Source: AR5 sp041497115
GTDB lineage: Bacteria; Methylomirabilota; Methylomirabilia; Rokubacteriales; CSP1-6
Direction of reading: 5' to 3'
Assembly: GCA_041497115.1 (NCBI GenBank)
Contig: JBGQFW010000040.1
Location: 1-35,763 of the forward strand
DNA: 35,763 bases
The notes below the pieces were generated by a model that did not search any database, was not told the DNA's origin, and was given only the letters and a program-made list of their open reading frames with translations. This document shows, in pieces, positions 24,241 to 31,892 of the stretch. Each line of letters opens with the position of its first letter. Position 1 is the stretch's first letter. Both the position numbers and the translations under genes were made by a program.

Positions 24241-25335
24241 CTAAATTCGCATAGGCATTATAACACAGCAGTACCCGTCATCCGAGGCGCTTCTGATCAC
24301 TCCAGGGCTCAATCCGTCCTTGAATTCCAGGACGACTTGCTCGCTCTCCACCGGCCCGATCGCGTCGAGGACGTAGCGCGAATTGAAGCCGATCGAGACC
24401 TCCTCGCCGGCGTAATCCACGTCGATCGTCTCCTCGGCCTCGCCCATGTCCTGGCTCGAGGCCGTGAGCCGCAGCGCCGCCGGCGCCAGGACCAGCTTCA
24501 CCGGCTTGTTGCGCTCCTCGGCCATGACCGACACACGCCGCAGCGCCGCGGCCAGCGCTGTCCGGCTGATCACGAGCTTGCCCGGATGATTCTTGGGAAT
24601 CACCGCCTCGTAGTTCGGGAACTGTCCCTCGATGAGCCGCGCCGTCATCACGAAGTTCGGCATCTGGAGCACGAACTGGTTCTCGGTGATGCCGAGCTGG
24701 ACCTCCTCCCCCGCGCCCAGCACCCGCATGACCTCGGTGATCGCCTTGCGCGGCACGATGCCCGTCACCGCCCGCCCCATCTCGCCCAGCGTCCGCGTCG
24801 AGAGCGCGAGCCGATGGCCATCGGTCGCCACCAGGCGCAGGTCCTTGTTCCCGAGCGCGAACATCACGCCGTTCAGCGCGTACCGGGTCTCGTCGTGGGA
24901 GACCGCGAAGCTCGTCTGCGTGAGCATGTCCCGGAGCGTCTTGGCCTCCAGGGTCAGCCACGCGTCGGGCGAGGCCGGGACCACCGCCGGAAAATCGTCG
25001 GGCGGCATGCCGACGAGCTTGTACGTGACCCCGCCGCACTTGAGGCTCACCCCGGCGTTGTCCCCCACCTTCAACGCGACCGCCGCCGCCGGCAGCTCCT
25101 TGACGATCTCCGCCAGCTTGCGCGCCGAGACGGTGATCGCCCCCTTGCCGACGACCCGGGCCGGGATGGACACCCGGGCCCCCACCTCGAGGTCCGTGGC
25201 GGTCAGGCGCACGGTGCCTTCTTCCGTCTCGAGCAGCACATTGGCGAGGATTGGCAGCGTCTGCCGCGGCTCGACGATGTTCTGCACCATCTGGAGGCCC
25301 TTGAGGAACGCATCGCGGTCCAGGATGACTTCCAT
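24241..25335 (-). CDS. dnaN: DNA polymerase III beta sliding clamp
   Basis: 364 residues with the three-fold repeated clamp fold. It starts MEVILDRDAFLKGLQMVQ; internal hallmarks are FALGNKDLRLVATDGHRLALS, VIPKNHPGKLVI, YAGEEVSIGFNSRYVLDAI and the C-terminal YCCVIMPMRI. It tethers polymerase III to DNA. ATG 25335 follows GGAG at 6 nt. A 7-bp inverted repeat (GTTGTTG at 25346-25352 with CAACAAC at 25369-25375) lies in its leader. It is followed by recF after 36 nt. Confidence 0.98.
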   Translation of the reverse strand: MEVILDRDAFLKGLQMVQNIVEPRQTLPILANVLLETEEGTVRLTATDLEVGARVSIPARVVGKGAITVSARKLAEIVKELPAAAVALKVGDNAGVSLKCGGVTYKLVGMPPDDFPAVVPASPDAWLTLEAKTLRDMLTQTSFAVSHDETRYALNGVMFALGNKDLRLVATDGHRLALSTRTLGEMGRAVTGIVPRKAITEVMRVLGAGEEVQLGITENQFVLQMPNFVMTARLIEGQFPNYEAVIPKNHPGKLVISRTALAAALRRVSVMAEERNKPVKLVLAPAALRLTASSQDMGEAEETIDVDYAGEEVSIGFNSRYVLDAIGPVESEQVVLEFKDGLSPGVIRSASDDGYCCVIMPMRI

Positions 25336-25345
25336 GCAGATCTCC

Positions 25346-25375
25346 GTTGTTGGGTTTTAGAAAGAGATCAACAAC
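25346..25375 (-). promoter_or_regulatory. inverted repeat in the dnaN leader
   Basis: GTTGTTG (25346-25352) and CAACAAC (25369-25375) flank a 16-nt AT-richer loop, directly upstream of the dnaN GGAG. It may be a leader hairpin or weak terminator for dnaA; there is no T-run, so its role is open. The rest of the 167-nt dnaA-dnaN gap shows no DnaA box. Confidence 0.35.
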
Positions 25376-25502
25376 CTAGTAGTCGGAGTAGTCGTCAAGC
25401 ACGGTGGACGGGGTGAATGCGCCCTAAACAGCGACGACGACGGGCGTCGCCGGCCTCGCCGGTCGGGGACAGCGCGGTGGAGAGGCCGGGGAGAGCGGTG
25501 GA

Positions 25503-26843
25503 TCACAGCGTGATCCCCTGGATAAGTCCGTCGACCGTCTTGTGTAATTTGGGATCCTCCTGCAGCAGCGTCTGGATCTTGGCCACCGCGTGCAGGACGG
25601 TCGTGTGGTCCTTGCCGCCGAACGCGCGGCCGACCTCCGCCAGCGACGCGTGGGTGAGCTGCCGGGCCAGGTACATGGCGATCTGGCGGGGGAACGCCAC
25701 CGCCTTGGTGCGGTTCTTGGCCTTCAGGTCCGAGAGCTTGACGCCGAAGAAGTCGCTCACCTTGCGCTGGATCTGCTCGATGGTGATGACCTTCTCCTCG
25801 TCGCCCCAGAGATCGGCGAGCACCTCCTGGGCGAGGTCCACGCTCATCTCGCGGCCGGTGAGCGCGCAGAAGGCGATCATCCGCGTGAGCGAGCCCTCCA
25901 GCTCGCGGATGTTGGACTTGATGCGGCTGGCGATCAGGTAGGCGACGTCGTCGGCCAGCCGCACGCGCTCGACGGCGGCCTTCTTTTTGAGGATCGCCAC
26001 GCGGGTCTCGAAGTCCGGCGGCTGGATGTCGGCGATGAGCCCCCACTCGAAGCGCGAGCGCAGCCGCTCCTCGATCTCCGGGATGTCCTTGGGCGAGCAG
26101 TCGCTGGAGACGATGATCTGCTTGCGCGACTCGTAGAGGTCGTTGAACGTGTGGAAGAACTCCTCCTGCGTGCGCTCCTTGCCGGAGATGAACTGGATGT
26201 CGTCGATCAGCAGGAGGTCGATCGTCCGATAGCGCGCGCGAAACTCCGCCGTGCGGTCGTAGCGGATCGCGTTGATGAGCTCGTTGGTGAAGCGCTCCGA
26301 GGACAGGTAGACGACCGTCATGCCCGGGAAGAGCCGGACCGTCTCGTGGCCGACCGCGTGCAGCAGGTGCGTCTTGCCCAGCCCGACGCCGCCGTAGATG
26401 AACAGCGGGTTGTAGGCCTTCGAGGGCAGCTCGGCGACGGCCTGGCTGGCGGCCCCCGCGAACTGGTTGGACGAGCCCACCACGAAGGTGTCGAAGGTGT
26501 ACCGCGGATTGAGCCCCTCGGTGCCGCTCCCCGACGGCCGGCCCGCCGGCGCCGCCGGCGGCGCATCGTCGGCGGCCGACGCGAGCGAGTCGTCCACGAC
26601 GATCGTCACGCGCGGATGCCCGCCGATCACCTCGGCGGCCGCGGTCTGGAGCGCGTCGAGGTGATGCTGGGTCAGCCAGTCGCGCGAGAAGCGGTTGGGC
26701 GCGCCGATGCGGAGATGATCACCCTCGACCGCGAGCAGGCGGCAGGGACGCAACCACGAATCCATGACGGCGGGAGCGAGCTTGTGGGAGGCGGTATCGA
26801 GAAGACGGGCCCAAAGACTATCCAGCACTGGCCGAGACCTCAC
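25503..26843 (-). CDS. dnaA: chromosomal replication initiator DnaA
   Basis: 446 residues from GTG 26843; a second GTG at 26828 is also possible. Domain I is short (LWARLLDTASHKLAPAVMDSWLRP) and the linker domain II is rich in Ala, Pro and Gly (about 85-112). The AAA+ domain III opens NPRYTFDTFVVGSSNQFA, with Walker A GGVGLGKT (151-158), Walker B LLLIDDIQFI and sensor DIPEIEERLRSRFEWGL. Domain IV ends with the DNA-binding signature GGKDHTTVLHA. It initiates replication at oriC. Two inverted DnaA-box-like sites sit 13-32 nt upstream of the start codon, suggesting autoregulation and a nearby origin. Confidence 0.98.
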   Translation of the reverse strand: MRSRPVLDSLWARLLDTASHKLAPAVMDSWLRPCRLLAVEGDHLRIGAPNRFSRDWLTQHHLDALQTAAAEVIGGHPRVTIVVDDSLASAADDAPPAAPAGRPSGSGTEGLNPRYTFDTFVVGSSNQFAGAASQAVAELPSKAYNPLFIYGGVGLGKTHLLHAVGHETVRLFPGMTVVYLSSERFTNELINAIRYDRTAEFRARYRTIDLLLIDDIQFISGKERTQEEFFHTFNDLYESRKQIIVSSDCSPKDIPEIEERLRSRFEWGLIADIQPPDFETRVAILKKKAAVERVRLADDVAYLIASRIKSNIRELEGSLTRMIAFCALTGREMSVDLAQEVLADLWGDEEKVITIEQIQRKVSDFFGVKLSDLKAKNRTKAVAFPRQIAMYLARQLTHASLAEVGRAFGGKDHTTVLHAVAKIQTLLQEDPKLHKTVDGLIQGITL

Positions 26844-27012
26844 TTACACACACAGTTATCCACCGATGGGGATAACTCAGTAGCGCCTCGCTCGATGGGG
26901 TATCCGCGCTGGGTCGCCCGCACATCGGGACACGGCACCTCTCACGATTCACCGACGCGACGGATGCGGCACCGTAGCACACGCTCCAAAGACGTTGCAA
27001 GGGCTTCGTCGG
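26844..27012. other. oriC: probable replication origin (oriC) region
   Basis: This is the intergenic gap between divergent dnaA and rpmH, the usual origin site. Two DnaA-box-like 9-mers face each other: TTATCCACC (26856-26864, plus) and TTATCCCCA (26875-26867, minus), inside an 8-bp palindrome AGTTATCC/GGATAACT. Each has one mismatch to TTATCCACA. No dense box array and no clearly AT-rich unwinding element are seen, so the origin may be unconventional, may extend elsewhere, or this may mainly be a dnaA autoregulatory site. Confidence 0.55.
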
Positions 27013-27041
27013 TTGACTGCGCTCGACACGGTGTCTACACT
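27013..27041 (+). promoter_or_regulatory. sigma-70 promoter of rpmH-rnpA
   Basis: TTGACT (27013-27018), 17-nt spacer, TACACT (27036-27041). The expected start of transcription near 27048 is about 29 nt before the rpmH ATG. Confidence 0.7.
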
Positions 27042-27076
27042 GTGTCGGCTCAACGATCGGAAGGGAGAGCGCGCGC

Positions 27077-27211
27077 ATGAAGCGGACGTTTCAACCGAAT
27101 CGACGCCGCCGAGCCAAGACGCACGGGTTCCGTGAGCGCATGAGCACGAAGGGTGGGCGCAAGGTGCTCAAGCGTCGGCGGGCCAAGGGGCGCAAACGGC
27201 TCACGGTGTAG
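27077..27211 (+). CDS. rpmH: 50S ribosomal protein L34
   Basis: 44 residues. MKRTFQPNRRRRAKTHGFRERM, then STKGGRKVLKRRRAKGRKRLTV: textbook bL34, complete. ATG 27077 has GGGAG 8 nt upstream. It lies first in the rpmH-rnpA-yidD-yidC string that flanks the origin in most bacteria, and about 29 nt downstream of a good promoter. Confidence 0.98.
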   Translation: MKRTFQPNRRRRAKTHGFRERMSTKGGRKVLKRRRAKGRKRLTV

Positions 27212-27237
27212 CGGGTCGCTTTCCTCGACGCGAGCGG

Positions 27238-27561
27238 TTGACCACCAGCGCTGACTTCCAGGCACTCTTCCAGCGAGGCCGACGCATCGACCGCCCAGCC
27301 TTCATCGTGCTCTGGCGCGAAACGGCCGAGCCCACGCGGGCCGGCTTCGCGGTGAGTCGCCAGCTCAAGGGCGCCGTGCAGCGCAACCGCGCCCGGCGCC
27401 GCCTGCGCGAGGCGTATCGCGCGAGCCGCGACGCGGCGCCCACGCGCGCGGCGCTGGTGATCGTCGGCCGCCCGGCCGCGCTGCGCGAGCCGTTCGCGGG
27501 GCTGGCGGCGCAGCTGCGGACGGCGCTGGCGGCGATCCCCGGCGCGCGGACGCCACGGTGA
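27238..27561 (+). CDS. rnpA: ribonuclease P protein component
   Basis: 107 residues from TTG 27238. The family core is complete: DFQALFQRGRR, then RAGFAVSRQLKGAVQRNRARRRLREAYR (the RNR motif) and AALVIVGRPAAL. It binds the RNase P RNA and helps 5' tRNA processing. The conserved beginning (FPRRERLTTSADF in other species) runs upstream of this TTG: the same frame reads GRFPRRER between 27214 and 27237, but there is no ATG, GTG or TTG before it. The true start may be an unusual codon at 27208-27213. The stop overlaps yidD (GTGA). Confidence 0.92.
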   Translation: MTTSADFQALFQRGRRIDRPAFIVLWRETAEPTRAGFAVSRQLKGAVQRNRARRRLREAYRASRDAAPTRAALVIVGRPAALREPFAGLAAQLRTALAAIPGARTPR

Positions 27562-27794
27562 GCGCGGCCCGCGCGGCGGCGAAGGCGGTCGGGGCGTACC
27601 AGCGGTGGCTGTCGCCGTGGCTGCCGCGGGCCTGTCGGTTTGCGCCGACCTGCTCGGAGTACGCGCGTCAGGCGCTGCTCGAGCACGGCCTGGCGCGGGG
27701 CGTCTGGCTGGCGACTCGCCGGCTCGGACGCTGTCACCCATTCAATCCTGGGGGGTACGATCCGCCCCCCGGTCGGGAGCGAGCGACTCGGTGA
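27558..27794 (+). CDS. yidD: membrane protein insertion efficiency factor YidD
   Basis: 78 residues with YQRWLSPWLPRACRFAPTCSEYARQAL and GRCHPFNPGGYDPPP, the hallmark of the family (three conserved cysteines, CSEYA and HPF-GGYDP). It is a small membrane-associated helper of YidC-dependent insertion. GTG 27558 overlaps the rnpA stop and its own stop overlaps the yidC GTG at 27791, so the three genes are chained by four-base overlaps. Confidence 0.97.
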   Translation: MSAARAAAKAVGAYQRWLSPWLPRACRFAPTCSEYARQALLEHGLARGVWLATRRLGRCHPFNPGGYDPPPGRERATR

Positions 27795-29518
27795 GCACGG
27801 AGCAGCGGGCATTCGTGGCGGTCGTGCTGATGGCGGCCGTTCTGATCCTCTATCAGACGTTCCTCGTGCCCAGCCACGAGACGCCGCCGCCGGCGCCCGT
27901 GCCGGCTCCGAGCGCGAAGGCCCCCGACGCGATGCCGCCGGTCTCCCCCCCCCCGGCGGCCCCGGTGAGCGCGGCCCTGCCGCCGCCCGCGGCCCCCGGC
28001 GCGGACCGGCCGCCCCAGCGCTTGGCGCGCGTCGTGACGCCGCTCTACGACGCGGTCGTGAGCAGCGAGGGCGGCAAGCTGCAGGAGCTCCGGCTCAAGT
28101 ATCGCGGCGAGAAGCCGATGGTCCTCGTGGGCGAGCTGGGGCCCGCCGGGCTCGTGATCGCTCCCGGGGGCGGCGCGGCGGGCCAGGTCGTGGCCATGCA
28201 GCTCTCGACCGAGAGCCTCACGGTCAGCCCTGGTCAGCCCGCCCAGACGCTCACCCTCACCGGCACGCACGAAGGGCTGCGCGTGCGGGAGGTCCTCACC
28301 TTCCGTCCCGACACGTACACGATCGAGACGGCGGTGCGCGTCGAGAACACGACGGCAGAGCCGCAGCGCGTGAGCATCGCGCTGCCCTGGTTCACGCGCC
28401 AGGCGTGGCATGGGAGGACCGAGCAGTTCCTGGGCCAGCACCCCACGGAGATCGCGTGGGAAGCGGCCGGCCGGGTCCACCGGATCGACAATCTCTGCGA
28501 CGTGGCGGCGATCGACGCGGAGGGCGCGTGGATCACCCTGAACAGCAAGTTCTACGCGGCGGCGCTCCTGCCGAAGGCGGGCGACCTCCGGCTCGTCGCC
28601 GCGGCGGCCGAGGACCGGAAGACGTGCGAGGCGAAGAGCCCCGAACCCGTCGGGCGCGCCACCATCGCCGCGCAGGCCACGCCCACCATCGCGCCGCGGC
28701 AGGCGTGGGAGGGCGCCCTGCTGACCTACATCGGCCCCAAGGAGTATGACCGCCTGCGCACGGTCGGCCTGCAGGGCACGCTCAACTTCGGCAGCTTCCT
28801 GATCCCCCAGTCGTTCACGGGCGGCCAGCCGATGCTGCCGATGGCGTGGCTGGCCGTGCCGATCCTTCTGCTGATGGACTGGGTCTATCGCCACGTCGGC
28901 AACTACGGCCTGGCGATCATCCTGCTCACCGTCGTCTCGAAGGTCCTCTTCTATCCGCTGACGGTGAAGAGCATGCGGTCGATGAAGGCGATGCAGGCGC
29001 TGCAGCCCCAGATCAACGCGCTCCGGAACAAGTACAAGGGCGACCCCGCGCGCATGCAGAAGGAGACGATGGATCTCTACCGCCAGCACAAGGTCAACCC
29101 GATGGGCGGGTGCCTGCCGATGGTCGCGCAGATTCCAATCTTCTACGCGCTGTATCTCGCGCTCGACAACGCGGCCGACCTGCAGGGCGCGCCGTTCATC
29201 TGCTTGGGCCACCTGCCGTCGTGGATGCCCTACGTCGGCGGCGCGGCGCTGTGGATCTGCGATCTCGCCGCGCACGATCCGACCTACGTGCTGCCGGTCC
29301 TCATGGGCGTGACGATGTTCATGCAGCAGCGCATGACCCCGACGGGCGGCGGCGATCCCCGGCAGGCCAAGATGATGCTGATCATGCCCTTCGTCTTCAC
29401 CTGGATGTTCTTCGGTCTGGCGTCGGGGCTGGTGCTCTACTGGACCGTGTCCAACGTGCTCCAGATCCTGCAGCAGTGGTACATGGACCGGTCCAGGACG
29501 CGCGCGGCGCGCGTCTAG
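27791..29518 (+). CDS. yidC: membrane protein insertase YidC
   Basis: 575 residues of the long Gram-negative form. The N-terminal anchor helix is TEQRAFVAVVLMAAVLILYQTFL. A Pro/Ala-rich linker (about 35-75) leads to a beta-rich periplasmic domain (about 76-330), which is followed by the insertase core. The core includes the amphipathic NYGLAIILLTVVSKVLFYPLTVKSMRSMKAMQ, QPQINALRNKYKGDP and NPMGGCLPMVAQIPIFYALY, and ends LVLYWTVSNVLQILQQW. It inserts membrane proteins, including ATP synthase subunits, and acts with YidD. GTG 27791 overlaps the yidD stop; a longer frame from 27605 is inside yidD and is rejected. Confidence 0.97.
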   Translation: MSTEQRAFVAVVLMAAVLILYQTFLVPSHETPPPAPVPAPSAKAPDAMPPVSPPPAAPVSAALPPPAAPGADRPPQRLARVVTPLYDAVVSSEGGKLQELRLKYRGEKPMVLVGELGPAGLVIAPGGGAAGQVVAMQLSTESLTVSPGQPAQTLTLTGTHEGLRVREVLTFRPDTYTIETAVRVENTTAEPQRVSIALPWFTRQAWHGRTEQFLGQHPTEIAWEAAGRVHRIDNLCDVAAIDAEGAWITLNSKFYAAALLPKAGDLRLVAAAAEDRKTCEAKSPEPVGRATIAAQATPTIAPRQAWEGALLTYIGPKEYDRLRTVGLQGTLNFGSFLIPQSFTGGQPMLPMAWLAVPILLLMDWVYRHVGNYGLAIILLTVVSKVLFYPLTVKSMRSMKAMQALQPQINALRNKYKGDPARMQKETMDLYRQHKVNPMGGCLPMVAQIPIFYALYLALDNAADLQGAPFICLGHLPSWMPYVGGAALWICDLAAHDPTYVLPVLMGVTMFMQQRMTPTGGGDPRQAKMMLIMPFVFTWMFFGLASGLVLYWTVSNVLQILQQWYMDRSRTRAARV

Positions 29519-29548
29519 CGCGCGGCCCCAATCGTCACCTCTCGCCAG

Positions 29549-30160
29549 ATGGCTGCCGCCCTCGACGCGCTCGCGTCCGGCGCCAGGGCAATCCTTGGAG
29601 GCCCGCTCGCAGACCCCCAGCTTGACCTGTTCAGCAAGTATCTGAAACTATTGCAGAAATGGCAGCGAATCCAGCGGCTCGTCGGCTCCGACGACCCCGC
29701 GTGGGTCGTCGAGAACCTCTTCCTCGACAGCCTGCTCTTCCTCAAGGTGCTGCCTGAACATCTCACCTCGCTCGCCGATGTTGGATCGGGGGCAGGATTT
29801 CCGGGCATTCCAATCAAGATCGTTCGGCCTGCGTTACGAGTTGTGCTCATCGAGTCGCGAGGGAAGCGCGCGTCGTTTCTGTCGGCCGCCGTTCGCGAGC
29901 TCGGATTGCAAGACGTCGAGGTCGTGACGGCCCGAGTCGAGCGCTATGCAGAGGAGCATCCGCGAGCGGTTGATGCGGTGGTGATGCGCTGCGCTGGTGG
30001 CTTCAGCGAGCTTGCCCGCATTGCTGGCCGGCTTGTTGTCACCGGTGGGGCGGTCATCGCCTCTGGCCCACCGACGCCTGAGCCCCTGGCGGGTGTCGAA
30101 TGGATTGAGGTTCCCGGTCCTCGAGGTTCGCGTAGATGGTTCCTGCGCCATCGGCTATGA
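29549..30160 (+). CDS. rsmG: 16S rRNA (guanine-527-N7)-methyltransferase RsmG, divergent
   Basis: 203 residues. The SAM-binding motif LADVGSGAGFPGIPIKIV (about 73-90) and the N-terminal helix pair (LDLFSKYLKLLQKWQRIQRLVG) match RsmG/GidB. After that the sequence departs from the usual pattern: where relatives have SRA-type residues it reads MRCAGGFSELARIAGRLV, and the end is short. ATG 29549 has no ribosome-binding site; translation may be coupled to yidC, which ends 30 nt upstream. Base composition in the gene is visibly lower in GC than its neighbours. No mnmG or mnmE lies beside it, unlike the classical mnmG-rsmG-parA order. Confidence 0.85.
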   Translation: MAAALDALASGARAILGGPLADPQLDLFSKYLKLLQKWQRIQRLVGSDDPAWVVENLFLDSLLFLKVLPEHLTSLADVGSGAGFPGIPIKIVRPALRVVLIESRGKRASFLSAAVRELGLQDVEVVTARVERYAEEHPRAVDAVVMRCAGGFSELARIAGRLVVTGGAVIASGPPTPEPLAGVEWIEVPGPRGSRRWFLRHRL

Positions 30161-30167
30161 CCCCAGG

Positions 30168-30226
30168 TGTGGGGCGTGGAACACTGAGGCTCAACTCTTG
30201 TCTGGTAGTATGTGGGACGTGGAACA
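30168..30226 (+). promoter_or_regulatory. two parS-like sites upstream of parA
   Basis: TGTGGGGCGTGGAACA (30168-30183) and TGTGGGACGTGGAACA (30211-30226) are identical at 15 of 16 positions, same strand, 43 nt apart. Their right halves (CGTGGAACA) equal the right half of the parS palindrome TGTTCCACGTGGAACA; the left halves differ at 3 or 4 positions. ParB binding is inferred from similarity and position beside parAB. Confidence 0.4.
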
Positions 30227-30265
30227 CATCGGTGTTGTGGCGCTTGCGGGGTGACGGGTTGTACG

Positions 30266-31057
30266 ATGCCTTGGCGAAATGAGAGGCGGAGCGGAGCTAT
30301 AGCGAAGAGGATCGCGGTCGTCAATCAGAAGGGCGGGGTCGGCAAGACCACGACGGCCGTCAACCTGGCGGCGGGATTAGCACTTGCCGAGCGCCCTACC
30401 CTGCTCGTGGACCTCGATCCTCAGGGCAATGCGACGACAGGGCTCGGGATCCAGAAGACGGGCCTGTACCCGACCGTGTACCACGTCCTCCTTGGCACCG
30501 AACCGCTCGACAAGGCGCTGAAGCCCACGGCCCTGCCCTGCCTTCGCCTGCTCCCCTCGGACATCGACCTGGTGGGTGCGGAGATCGAGCTCGTCGGGCT
30601 GGAGCATCGCGAGAGCCGGCTCAAGGCCGCGCTCGACGGCGCGGAGCTGGACGGGTGGATCATCATCGACTGTCCGCCGTCGCTCGGACTGCTGACGATC
30701 AACGCGCTCGTGGCCGCCGACAGCGTTCTCGTGCCTCTGCAGTGCGAGTTCTACGCGCTCGAGGGACTGACGCAGCTGCTCAAGACCGTCAAGCTGGTCC
30801 ACGAGCGGCTCAACCCGCGGCTTCACGTGGGCGGCATCGTCCTCACGATGTTCGACGGGCGCACGAGCATGGCGACGCAGATCCGCGACGAGGTCCACCG
30901 CTACTTTCCCGGCGAGATCTACGACACGGTGATCCCACGCAACGTCCGGCTCAGTGAGGCGCCGAGCTACGGCAAGCCGGTGATGCTGTACGACCTGCGC
31001 TCGAACGGGGCGATCGCTTACCTGGAGCTGACGCGGGAGGTGCTGAAGCATGAATAA
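30266..31057 (+). CDS. parA: chromosome partitioning ATPase ParA (Soj)
   Basis: 263 residues from ATG 30266. The deviant Walker A KGGVGKTT (22-29) with NQ before it, DLDPQGNATTGLG, the Walker B-type IIIDCPPSLGLLTINAL and NVRLSEAPSYGKP are all typical. It uses ATP to move ParB-parS complexes apart after replication. The best-matching start of the protein is AKRIAVVNQKGG, which here begins at an ATA codon (30299) where relatives have ATG; the upstream ATG 30266 adds about 11 residues without a clear ribosome-binding site. The stop overlaps the parB start by 8 nt. Confidence 0.93.
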   Translation: MPWRNERRSGAIAKRIAVVNQKGGVGKTTTAVNLAAGLALAERPTLLVDLDPQGNATTGLGIQKTGLYPTVYHVLLGTEPLDKALKPTALPCLRLLPSDIDLVGAEIELVGLEHRESRLKAALDGAELDGWIIIDCPPSLGLLTINALVAADSVLVPLQCEFYALEGLTQLLKTVKLVHERLNPRLHVGGIVLTMFDGRTSMATQIRDEVHRYFPGEIYDTVIPRNVRLSEAPSYGKPVMLYDLRSNGAIAYLELTREVLKHE

Positions 31058-31892
31058 GCGAGGACTCGGCCGCGGCCTTGGTGCCCTGCTCTCCGCGACG
31101 CCGACCGAGGGCGACGCGCTGCTGGAGGTCGAGGTCGACCAGATCGAGCCGAACCCGAACCAGCCGAGAAAGATATTTGATTCCAGTGCCTTGGGGGAGC
31201 TCGTGGCGTCGATCAAGGCCTCAGGCGTGATCCAGCCCGTGATCGTCCGCCGCCAGGGCGGAGGATTTCAGCTCGTCGCCGGCGAGCGCCGCTGGCGTGC
31301 CGCGCGCCAGGCCGGCCTCCCCCGCATTCCGGCGATCGTCCGCGAGGTGACCGACGCCGAGAGCCTCGAGCTCGCGCTGGTCGAGAATCTGCTGCGCGAA
31401 GACCTGAACCCGATGGAGGAGGCCGAGGCGTTCGACAAGCTCCTCGCCCGCTTCGGCTGGACGCAGGAAGAGCTCTCCCAGCGCGTCGGCAAGGAGCGCA
31501 GCTCGATCGCCAACGTGCTGCGGCTGCTCCGGCTGCCGGGCTCGATCCAGGACGACCTGCGCCGCGGCCGCCTGACCATGGGCCACGCCCGGGCGCTGCT
31601 GGCGCTCACCATGACGTCCGAGCAGCTCAAGCTGCGCGACGAGATCCTCGCGCACGATTGGTCGGTGCGCGCGACCGAGGACACCGTGCGCACGGCCACC
31701 GCCGGCCGGCCGCGCAAGCCCAAGCAGCGGCGCCGCTCGGCCGAGCTCGCCGCGCTCGAGGAGGCGCTGCAGCGCGCGCTCATGACCCGCGTCCGGATCG
31801 TCGGCGGCGAGCGCCAGGGCCGGATCGAGGTGAGCTACGCGAACGCCGAGGAGCTCGAGCGCCTCAGCGAGCTGCTGGGCGCGCGAGGGTGA
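31050..31892 (+). CDS. parB: chromosome partitioning protein ParB (Spo0J)
   Basis: 280 residues. It starts MNKRGLGRGLGALLS (the ParA-contacting start), then the ParB/Srx CTPase domain with QPRKIFD, GVIQPVIVRR and GERRWRAA, the ENLLREDLNPMEEAEAF switch, and a helix-turn-helix (TQEELSQRVGKERSSIANVLRLLRLP) that reads parS. A Lys/Arg-rich linker (RPRKPKQRRR) joins a C-terminal dimer domain. It slides on DNA from parS sites near the origin; two parS-like sites lie just upstream of parA. Its stop overlaps the mnmA GTG. Confidence 0.96.
   Translation: MNKRGLGRGLGALLSATPTEGDALLEVEVDQIEPNPNQPRKIFDSSALGELVASIKASGVIQPVIVRRQGGGFQLVAGERRWRAARQAGLPRIPAIVREVTDAESLELALVENLLREDLNPMEEAEAFDKLLARFGWTQEELSQRVGKERSSIANVLRLLRLPGSIQDDLRRGRLTMGHARALLALTMTSEQLKLRDEILAHDWSVRATEDTVRTATAGRPRKPKQRRRSAELAALEEALQRALMTRVRIVGGERQGRIEVSYANAEELERLSELLGARG

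Noticed and set aside
25448..25464. CCGGC/GCCGG hairpin downstream of dnaA as terminator
   Set aside because: Only 5 bp, no T-run on the minus strand; such hairpins are frequent by chance at this GC content.
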